The position numbers were made by a program, and so were the translations under genes. From Rhodospirillales bacterium (GTDB lineage: Bacteria > Pseudomonadota > Alphaproteobacteria > Rhodospirillales > JABHCV01), in contig JADHSW010000167.1 of NCBI GenBank assembly GCA_016776705.1, positions 1 through 6,597 of the forward strand: a stretch of 6,597 nt of DNA. The letters run 5' to 3'. Positions 1-5,171 of the stretch are shown here, in pieces; position 1 is the first letter of the stretch, and the number at the start of each line of letters is the position of its first letter. The notes beneath the pieces are model-generated. The model saw nothing but the letters and a program-made list of their open reading frames with translations. It was not told the DNA's origin and did no database searches.

Positions 1-294
1 GCCATTGCCCGTTCGCTTTGCATGAACCCCAAGATTATGCTGTTTGATGAGCCCACATCCGCCCTTGATCCGGAAATGATCAAGGAAGTGCTGGACGTTA
101 TGATTGAGTTGGCACGTGAAGGCATGACCATGCTTTGCGTGACCCACGAAATGGGCTTCGCCAAAACCGTCGCCAACCGGGTTATCTTTATGGATGAAGG
201 CCAGATCATTGAAGAGAACGAACCCAATGAATTCTTCAATAATCCGCAAAACGACAGGACGAAGTTGTTCCTGAGCCAGATTCTGGCTCACTAA
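1..294 (+). CDS. ABC transporter ATP-binding protein, polar amino acid uptake type (3' part only)
   Basis: This is the C-terminal 97 residues of a cytoplasmic ABC ATPase; the reading frame is open from base 1 and the start lies outside the window. Visible are the end of the helix that follows the signature motif (AIARSL), Walker B with its catalytic glutamate (MLFDEP, fragment residues 13-18), the D-loop (SALD, 20-23) and the H-loop histidine at 49 (CVTHEMGFA). The run THEMGFA and the ending with FF..P....K.FLSQIL are typical of the GlnQ/HisP/ArtP family, which energises import of polar amino acids with a periplasmic binding protein and membrane permeases. The Walker A and signature motifs are missing only because of the window edge. 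Family members are usually about 240-260 residues, so roughly 40% is seen. Substrate cannot be told. The next gene starts 12 nt downstream on the same strand and is probably co-transcribed. Confidence 0.93.
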   Translation, partial: AIARSLCMNPKIMLFDEPTSALDPEMIKEVLDVMIELAREGMTMLCVTHEMGFAKTVANRVIFMDEGQIIEENEPNEFFNNPQNDRTKLFLSQILAH

Positions 295-306
295 ATTAGG
301 GGTGCG

Positions 307-573
307 ATGATGACCAAAAGTCTCAGGGAACGTGCCGAAGAAGCGGCCCGGCAGGTCCATTCAATATTGGGCGTGTCGCAAGATGAGCATCCCAAAGAAG
401 TGGCCGACGCTATCGAGCAGACGATTATTAAGGCTTTGCTTGAAGAACGCCATCGCTGCGCCGATGTGGCGTATAAATGCTGCGAGGAAGACAAGGACAA
501 GGCGCACAAGGTCGCCGATGAAATTCGCCGCGTCAACACGGCCCTGATGGCGAATCTTTCTTCTATGCGTTAG
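307..573 (+). CDS. Conserved-looking small helical protein of unknown function (88 aa)
   Basis: I do not recognise a named family, although the sequence feels like a small protein seen in other Rhodospirillales genomes. It is soluble-looking, highly charged and predicted to be almost wholly alpha-helical, with no signal peptide or membrane segment. A notable patch is H49, C51, C58 and C59 (HRCADVAYKCC), flanked by acidic and lysine-rich helix; this could bind a metal or form disulfides, but that is inference. The start is ATG at 307, preceded by the good ribosome-binding site AGGGG at 298-302; the next codon is also ATG (310) and is an alternative start. The gene follows the ABC ATPase by 12 nt, suggesting co-transcription. 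Its stop codon overlaps the stop of the convergent gene on the other strand. An overlapping ORF at 332-547 in another frame is a shadow. Confidence 0.8.
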   Translation: MMTKSLRERAEEAARQVHSILGVSQDEHPKEVADAIEQTIIKALLEERHRCADVAYKCCEEDKDKAHKVADEIRRVNTALMANLSSMR

Positions 574-914
574 GCGTAGGGTTTCATTTTAATGGCGTAG
601 ATCGTTCCGCGACGGCTGCAAACCCGCTCGGCTTTCAGCCTTTTCACGCCCTTGATTTTCAAAAGACGTTTGACGAGGATTTCGGTTGCGACAACGCCGG
701 GGTCGCTCAAATGCAGATCCAGACTCAATTTTTCACCAACCGTTCCAAGGAACGTATAGGGTCGCTCGAAATTCCTGTTCAGGACGGCGCTGATATTGTG
801 GGTCAGGCGCGCCGACGGCGTAGCGGTCAGGCTGACGATAAGGGATACCTGCACATCAGCAATGCAATCATTGGAGAAGTCGGTGGTGGTGTTAGATAAG
901 GGGTGCGTGGACAT
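570..914 (-). CDS. Hypothetical protein with possible ACT-like (ferredoxin-like) fold (114 aa)
   Basis: No named family is recognised. After a polar N-terminal stretch of about 15 residues, the sequence alternates in a way that fits beta-alpha-beta-beta-alpha-beta: a hydrophobic strand (about 20-31, VQVSLIVSLTA), a helix (34-48), two strands (about 53-58 and 63-71), a helix (about 73-88, ending in LLKIKG) and a final strand (VKRLKAERV). The G-V-x-R-L end after the second helix recalls ACT domains, which bind small ligands, often amino acids; this is a by-eye fold guess, not a match. The basic C-terminal tail (CSRRG, IKMKPYA) is extra. The start is ATG at 912-914 with only a weak upstream purine run (AAAGAG about 9 nt away). 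The gene lies 141 nt beyond the end of the alanine dehydrogenase-like gene on the same strand and converges with the 88-residue gene. Confidence 0.65.
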   Translation of the reverse strand: MSTHPLSNTTTDFSNDCIADVQVSLIVSLTATPSARLTHNISAVLNRNFERPYTFLGTVGEKLSLDLHLSDPGVVATEILVKRLLKIKGVKRLKAERVCSRRGTIYAIKMKPYA

Positions 915-1055
915 AATGCGTACTCTTTTTTACAAACGAACAGGATAAAAAAATCGGCTTCGCCATTTTCATGGCGCTGCTAATCATTCGTTTGCTCATC
1001 GTTTGTTTGCCAGAGTTACGCATAACTGTTTGTTTACACGTCTATTTTGGGTTCG
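915..1055. other. AT-rich intergenic region between two minus-strand genes
   Basis: This 141-nt gap separates the end of the alanine dehydrogenase-like gene from the start of the 114-residue gene. It holds a hairpin with a nearby A-run (listed separately) and several copies of a CAAACRAA-like motif, including a perfect 8-bp inverted pair at 933-940 and 987-994. A further small inverted repeat, AGTTA-CGCA-TAACT, lies at 1014-1027. The 114-residue gene probably has its own promoter here; a TATCCT that could serve as -10 lies at 942-947 on the minus strand, but no convincing -35 box is visible at the right distance. Confidence 0.45.
947..976 (-). terminator. Possible Rho-independent terminator of the six-gene minus-strand unit
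   Basis: CGCCAT at 961-966 and ATGGCG at 971-976 form a perfect 6-bp stem with a 4-nt loop. Read on the minus strand, the stem is followed after 7 nt by a run of seven T (953-947). A smaller overlapping hairpin (GGC-GAA-GCC, 964-956) stands only two bases from the T-run and could replace it. The location, about 80 nt after the last gene of the unit, suits a terminator. The stem is short and not adjacent to the T-run, so the call is tentative. Confidence 0.35.
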
Positions 1056-2153
1056 TCAATCAGACAGAAATTCTGCTACCGGCGTATAGGGTCGCTGCTG
1101 AACCATTCCGGTTTCTTCCAAAATCAACTCGCCTTCAACGCAAGTCAGTCCACGCGCAAGCCAGGGTTCGCGACGGCAGGCCTCAACGGCACCGACTTCA
1201 CCAATCAATTTAACGAAAGGTAGCAGGGCAGCGCCATAGCCAGCCGACGCGGTTTCCGGCACCGCGCCGGGGATATTATCGACACAAAAATGACGAATGC
1301 CGTCCTCGCTGTAAACGGGATCACTCCATGTCGTCGCCCGCGTCGTTTCCACCGCGCCACCCTCGTCACACGAGATATCAACGATGACTGCCGTCGATTT
1401 CATCCGTTTAAGCATGGCGCGGTCAATCAGATGATCGTCGCGGTGTTTGGGCCACAAGACGCAATTGACGAAAAGATCGGTGTCTGCCAACAATTCCGGA
1501 AGAGCGTTCACATCTGCCGAGGTGAAATCCTGCCCCGCCCAGTCCAGATCAGCTTTCATTCTTGCCCCCGGGTTGATGTCCAGCCCGCTAACCGAGCAAC
1601 CCAGACGCATCAGGGTTCTAAGGGCGCCGTTGCCGACCGCGCCCAAACCAAGAACAACCGCCTTTAGTGCCGGTGCGCCGAAGTGAGGCATGAAATGTCG
1701 TCCGCTTCCCCCATGGGGGGACAGGCACAGGCGCACACCTTCAAAAGCCCCGACCTCGCCCGCGAGCGGGCAATTGGGTGATCCGTGCTGGTGGGTATCT
1801 TCGGCGGCGATGGCTGTCAAGCCGACCTTCAGTAAATGATCCGTCAGCGGTTTGTCAGCGGCGGAATGAACGTTGGTGAACAGGATGTGACGGGCCTTAT
1901 ACAGGCCAAATTCATGCTCCAATGGCTCTTTCACCTTGACGATCAGCTCGGACGTATCGAAAATCTGTGCGGCGCTCTCCAAAATCAGGGCGCCGGCAGC
2001 GCTATAGGATTGATCGTCGGCGCCGGACAAAACGCCCGCATTCTTTTCGACCCGAACCGTATGTCCTTCCCGGACCAATGCATTCACGTGATCGGGAAGC
2101 AGCGCGACCCGACCTTCCTGTGGCTTTGTTTCCCTGGGGATTCCAATATCCAT
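1056..2153 (-). CDS. Alanine dehydrogenase / PNT-family NAD-dependent amino acid dehydrogenase
   Basis: The 365-residue protein belongs to the alanine dehydrogenase / transhydrogenase alpha family; alanine dehydrogenase reversibly converts L-alanine and NAD to pyruvate, ammonia and NADH in the cytoplasm. The N-terminal catalytic domain begins MDIGIPRETKPQEGRVALLP, with substrate-binding residues R15, K75 (VKVKEP) and H96 where the family has them. The NAD fold follows: GLGAVG (169-174) and D192 at the end of the second strand, favouring NAD over NADP. D263 (DISCDEGG) matches the catalytic aspartate, and VDNIPGAVPETAS (291-303) the family's NMPGAVPRTST. Unusual points are a shortened, altered segment at about 128-165 and the run VLWPKHRDDHLI (232-243), which recalls N5-(carboxyethyl)ornithine synthase. 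Substrate is therefore less certain than family. ATG at 2151-2153 is preceded by AGGA, 8 nt after the upstream gene's stop. Confidence 0.82.
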   Translation of the reverse strand: MDIGIPRETKPQEGRVALLPDHVNALVREGHTVRVEKNAGVLSGADDQSYSAAGALILESAAQIFDTSELIVKVKEPLEHEFGLYKARHILFTNVHSAADKPLTDHLLKVGLTAIAAEDTHQHGSPNCPLAGEVGAFEGVRLCLSPHGGSGRHFMPHFGAPALKAVVLGLGAVGNGALRTLMRLGCSVSGLDINPGARMKADLDWAGQDFTSADVNALPELLADTDLFVNCVLWPKHRDDHLIDRAMLKRMKSTAVIVDISCDEGGAVETTRATTWSDPVYSEDGIRHFCVDNIPGAVPETASAGYGAALLPFVKLIGEVGAVEACRREPWLARGLTCVEGELILEETGMVQQRPYTPVAEFLSD

Positions 2154-2161
2154 TTTGTGTC

Positions 2162-2728
2162 CTATTCAGGCGGTGCAGGCCAGTCGAGGTCGGGGCGCAG
2201 GATGCGCGGGTCGTCAATGTATTCGATCTGCTGGTCATAGGGTTCGAATCCTGCACGCTGATAGACCGTCAGGGCGTCGGGGTGGTCAAAGCTACAGGTG
2301 TGCACCCACAGGCGTTCAGGCTTATGTGACCAGGCCCTGTCGATGGCCTGACGCAAAAGAAAGGATCCAAGGCCCAGGCCAATGAAATCCGGCATCAGGC
2401 CAAAGTACGCCAGTTCGATATCCGGTCTGTCGCGCAGGTTCAATTCGAAATAACCGGCGGGCGTTCCGCGAACGTACAAGACGAATATTTCTATCATCGG
2501 ATCAATAACCTGGGACGCCAGGGTGCGGTCGTCAATCACCCGGCGTTCATACCAAAGCCAGGGTGCGCCAACCCCTTCATAAAGAAACCGGTAAAAGGCG
2601 ACGGTTGGTTTTTCCGAGCGAAGCAGGGCGATGTATCCTGCCGGGGCTGGGCGTGCAGGTTTTGTTGGCGCGTGCATCATCTGCAAATAGGTGACGATGC
2701 ATTCAAGCTGCTGGTTATCGTTGTTCAT
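2162..2728 (-). CDS. GNAT family N-acetyltransferase (188 aa)
   Basis: This is a predicted cytoplasmic acetyl-CoA-dependent acetyltransferase of the GNAT superfamily; the acceptor is unknown. The core strands run FVLYVRGTPAGYFEL (82-96) and IELAYFGLMPDF (104-115), followed by the acetyl-CoA pyrophosphate loop IGLGLGSFLL (116-125) and the late-fold helix DALTVYQRAGF (151-161), whose Y156 is at the usual place of the general acid. The segment YRFLYEGVGAPWLWYER (46-62) resembles a family of alphaproteobacterial GNATs without a proven substrate. Its ATG overlaps the stop of the preceding acetyltransferase gene as ATGA (2725-2728), and its stop lies 8 nt before the alanine dehydrogenase-like gene, so it is translationally coupled on both sides. 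It is not a duplicate of its GNAT neighbour; the two differ in length and sequence. Confidence 0.9.
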   Translation of the reverse strand: MNNDNQQLECIVTYLQMMHAPTKPARPAPAGYIALLRSEKPTVAFYRFLYEGVGAPWLWYERRVIDDRTLASQVIDPMIEIFVLYVRGTPAGYFELNLRDRPDIELAYFGLMPDFIGLGLGSFLLRQAIDRAWSHKPERLWVHTCSFDHPDALTVYQRAGFEPYDQQIEYIDDPRILRPDLDWPAPPE

Positions 2729-3159
2729 TCACTCTGTTTCACTAAACGCCGCGACATGACGATGCGCGGCTCTTCTTCATATCCAAGGGTTTTATAAAAT
2801 TCACGCACTGCTTCGTTATCGCCGCGGATCATCAGGTTTACTTTCCACACCCCAAGGTCCTGCAACCAGTTTTCTGCATAACGGACCATGGTGCGGCCAA
2901 GATCTTTTCCCTGATGATCGGGATGAACGGCGAGAAAATAAATAACGCCGCGATGACCGTCATGGCCGGACATGACCGTGGCGATAACCTTACTTTCAAT
3001 TTCTCCCACAAACAGCCCGCTCGCCGGAGATTTCTGGCAAAAATTGATGTCCCGGGCCGGATCGTTCCATGAACGGGTCAGATTGCAGGCCTGCCACAGG
3101 GCGTCTACCGCCCCGAAATCCCCCTCGCTATAGGATCGAATTGAAAGGTCGGTGGTCAA
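2725..3159 (-). CDS. YpeA-like GNAT acetyltransferase
   Basis: The protein resembles Escherichia coli YpeA, a GNAT acetyltransferase of unknown acceptor: shared features are LW.AC.L.R.WNDP.RDI near the N-terminus, then VMSGHDGHRG and the late helix NEAVREFYKTLGYEEE. I place the start at TTG (3157-3159), giving 144 residues beginning MTTDLSIRSYSEGDF, close to YpeA's length and N-terminus (about 141, by memory). An in-frame ATG at 3208-3210 would add 17 residues without family counterpart and overlap sseA by 46 nt. The TTG lies 5 nt after the sseA stop with only a weak GAG upstream, which fits translational coupling. The acetyl-CoA loop reads Q-G-K-D-L-G (residues 83-88), with Asp where the Q/R-x-x-G-x-G/A motif has Gly. 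The 3' end overlaps the next GNAT gene by 4 nt (ATGA). Confidence 0.85.
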   Translation of the reverse strand: MTTDLSIRSYSEGDFGAVDALWQACNLTRSWNDPARDINFCQKSPASGLFVGEIESKVIATVMSGHDGHRGVIYFLAVHPDHQGKDLGRTMVRYAENWLQDLGVWKVNLMIRGDNEAVREFYKTLGYEEEPRIVMSRRLVKQSE

Positions 3160-3164
3160 TCTGC

Positions 3165-4022
3165 TCAGGGTCCGACAGGGGTATCGGGATGGTCGCCCCA
3201 TTCCGCCCACGAGCCGTCATAGACGGATACCTCGTCGTGTCCCAAAAGGTTAAGGGCAAAGGCCGTTACCGACGCTGTGACGCCGGAACCGCAACTGGCG
3301 GAAATTGGTTTGTTAACATCGACTCCGGCTTCATCAAAAGCAGCCTGGATTTCACTTGCCGTTTTGAAAGTGAAATTTTCCTTCGGGTTAAGCAGGGTTG
3401 TGAAGGGCAGATTGATACTGCCGGGAATATGGCCGCGTTTTTCCGTCGGGCGGGGTTCGTGGTCGATACCTTCGAAACGACCCGAACTGCGAGCGTCAAT
3501 GACCTGAAATTTTTTTGCGTCTATGTTTCTCATCATCTGGGACATGTTCTTGACCAGCATATTATTCATGCGGGCGGAAAAATGCCGTGGCTGGGGCATG
3601 ACTTCTTCGTCATTTACGTGGCGCTTTTCTTTCATCCACTTTGGCAGACCCCCATCAAGAACAGCAACATCGGTATGACCGAATACCCTGAACATCCACC
3701 ACACCCGGCACGCCGCCATAAAGCCGCCGGAGCTGTCATAAACGACGATCCTGGTGCCGTCTCCCAGACCCAGCTTTCGAACTTTGGATGAGAATACCTC
3801 GGGCGCGGGAAGCATATGCGGCAGATCAACGTTGCTGTCGCAAATTTCGTCAATATTGAAGAAAACCGCCCCGGGAATGTGGCGAAGGGCATATTCCTCC
3901 GCTGCGTTGCGCTCGTCATTGGGTAAATAATAGGTCGCATCGACAACATGAACATCCGGCGCAGTAAGATGTTGTTCAAGCCAGGCGGTGCTGACAAGGG
4001 CTTCGGGATTGACGTAATCCAT
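3165..4022 (-). CDS. sseA: 3-mercaptopyruvate sulfurtransferase (tandem rhodanese)
   Basis: The enzyme transfers sulfur from 3-mercaptopyruvate to a thiol or cyanide acceptor, releasing pyruvate. Two rhodanese domains are visible: an inactive N-terminal one (about 8-130, with HIPGAVFFNID and YDSSGG) and a catalytic C-terminal one (about 160-280, with GHIPGSINLPF). The active loop is C-G-S-G-V-T-A with C244 as persulfide carrier; the small CGSGVTA loop, rather than CRKGVTA, marks mercaptopyruvate sulfurtransferase over thiosulfate sulfurtransferase. R182 (SGRF) and R191 (EPRP) match the two arginines that hold the substrate carboxylate in the mammalian enzyme. The 285 residues are the normal length. 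ATG at 4020-4022 is preceded by GGAGAG with 8-nt spacing. The gene is 94 nt downstream of cysteine synthase on the same strand and runs into the YpeA-like gene with a 5-nt gap. Confidence 0.95.
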   Translation of the reverse strand: MDYVNPEALVSTAWLEQHLTAPDVHVVDATYYLPNDERNAAEEYALRHIPGAVFFNIDEICDSNVDLPHMLPAPEVFSSKVRKLGLGDGTRIVVYDSSGGFMAACRVWWMFRVFGHTDVAVLDGGLPKWMKEKRHVNDEEVMPQPRHFSARMNNMLVKNMSQMMRNIDAKKFQVIDARSSGRFEGIDHEPRPTEKRGHIPGSINLPFTTLLNPKENFTFKTASEIQAAFDEAGVDVNKPISASCGSGVTASVTAFALNLLGHDEVSVYDGSWAEWGDHPDTPVGP

Positions 4023-4060
4023 AGGGGAGACTCTCCGTTTATTAATTTGGGCTGTCAGTG

Positions 4061-4090
4061 AATTTTTAACCGCTTCAACCCTAAGGTCAA
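4061..4090 (-). promoter_or_regulatory. Possible sigma-70-like promoter ahead of sseA
   Basis: On the minus strand, TTGACC (4090-4085) is followed after 16 nt by TAAAAA (4068-4063), about 40 nt before the sseA start codon. The surrounding sequence is AT-rich at the -10 side. This could give sseA and the three genes after it transcription independent of the cysteine synthase gene. The -10 hexamer is a poor match to TATAAT, so this is only a candidate; no terminator is visible after the cysteine synthase stop, so read-through is equally possible. Confidence 0.3.
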
Positions 4091-4116
4091 TGTCGGAGTA
4101 CGGATGGGGGCAAGAC

Positions 4117-5124
4117 CTAGGCTTTTTCCAGCCAGTCGGGAACAGGCAGTCCCAGATTTTTCAGGAATGCGGGGTTGAACATCTTGCTCATATAACGGGT
4201 GCCTGAATCTGCCAATACAGTGACAATGGTATGACCTGGCCCCATTTCCTTCGCCATGCGTATGGCACCAGCGACATTGATGCCACTGGACCCACCAAGG
4301 CAGAATCCTTCATTCTTGAGCAGGCTGAAAGTAACATCCAGTAATTCAGCATCCTTGATCTGGAAAGGCATGTCGATTTCCAGGCCTTCCAGATTTTTTG
4401 TGATCCGGCCCTGACCGATTCCTTCGGTGATAGAGGATCCTTCCGCCTTCAATTCACCGTTGGCATAGTAGTTGTAAAGCGCAGCACCCATTGGGTCGGC
4501 GAGTCCGATCTTGATGTTTTTGTTTAACCCGCGAAGGGTGGTCGCCGTACCGGCTAGGGTGCCGCCGGTGCCGACAGCACAAATGAAACCGTCGACCTTG
4601 CCCTGGGTCTGTTGCCAAATTTCCGGTCCCGTTCCCTCGATATGAGCCTGACGGTTGGCGACGTTATCGAACTGGTTGGCCCAGATTGCGCCATTTGGAT
4701 CGCTTTCAGCCAACTCCTTTGCCAGTTGTTCGGAAACATGCACGTAGTTGCCTGCGTCACGGTAAGGGGCCGCCGGGACCTGACGAAGGTCGGCGCCACA
4801 AAGCATCAGCATGTCTTTCTTTTCCTGGCTCTGGGTGTCAGGAATAACGATGACAGTGCGATAACCGAGGGCGTTGGCGACCAGCGCCAGGCCGATGCCG
4901 GTATTGCCCGCTGTGCCTTCGACGATAACGCCGCCGGGTTTCAGCAATCCCCTTTGTTCGGCGTCACGAACAATATACAGGGCGGCGCGGTCCTTAACGG
5001 ACCCACCCGGATTGGCGTATTCCGCCTTGCCCAGGATTTCGCAACCTGTGGCTTCGGACGGGCCATGAAGGCGAACCAATGGGGTGTTGCCAATAGCGCC
5101 AATAAAACCGTCACATATATTCAT
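4117..5124 (-). CDS. cysK: Cysteine synthase (O-acetylserine sulfhydrylase family)
   Basis: This PLP enzyme makes L-cysteine from O-acetylserine and sulfide in the cytoplasm. The fold-type II features are all present: the N-terminal IGNTPLVRL (11-19), the PLP lysine K44 in NPGGSVKDRAA, the substrate loop TAGNTG (71-76), the phosphate-binding loop GTGGT (185-189), the GIG loop (235-237) and S307 (LADSGTRY), which contacts the PLP ring nitrogen. The substrate loop normally reads TSGNTG; Ala replaces Ser here, as I recall for an alphaproteobacterial/fungal subgroup. At 335 residues it is slightly longer than the classical enzyme, with a C-terminal extension FNPAFLKNLGLPVPDWLEKA; there is no CBS domain. 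ATG at 5122-5124 follows GAGAG with 8-nt spacing. It lies between the Nudix gene (47 nt upstream) and sseA. A different beta-substitution reaction is possible, but cysteine synthesis is most likely. Confidence 0.92.
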   Translation of the reverse strand: MNICDGFIGAIGNTPLVRLHGPSEATGCEILGKAEYANPGGSVKDRAALYIVRDAEQRGLLKPGGVIVEGTAGNTGIGLALVANALGYRTVIVIPDTQSQEKKDMLMLCGADLRQVPAAPYRDAGNYVHVSEQLAKELAESDPNGAIWANQFDNVANRQAHIEGTGPEIWQQTQGKVDGFICAVGTGGTLAGTATTLRGLNKNIKIGLADPMGAALYNYYANGELKAEGSSITEGIGQGRITKNLEGLEIDMPFQIKDAELLDVTFSLLKNEGFCLGGSSGINVAGAIRMAKEMGPGHTIVTVLADSGTRYMSKMFNPAFLKNLGLPVPDWLEKA

Positions 5125-5171
5125 AAAATATCTCTCGTCAGAACGAATGGAAGAAACAAATACTATGTTCG

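Noticed and set aside
332..547. 71-codon plus-strand ORF inside the 88-residue gene
   Set aside because: It is in another frame, has no ribosome-binding site comparable to AGGGG at 298-302, and its composition (Arg, Ala, Trp-rich) looks like a frame shadow.
1836..2329. Overlapping plus-strand ORFs of 120-134 codons around the dehydrogenase start
   Set aside because: They cross the boundary of two well-supported minus-strand genes and show no motif.
2162..3159. The two adjacent GNAT genes as a tandem duplication or a toxin-antitoxin pair
   Set aside because: The proteins differ in length and show little similarity outside the generic GNAT motifs, and no small RHH antitoxin gene is next to them.
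3069..3791. 240-codon plus-strand ORF opposite sseA
   Set aside because: It lies entirely antisense to sseA and the YpeA-like gene, both of which have clear family motifs; its translation shows no recognisable motif.
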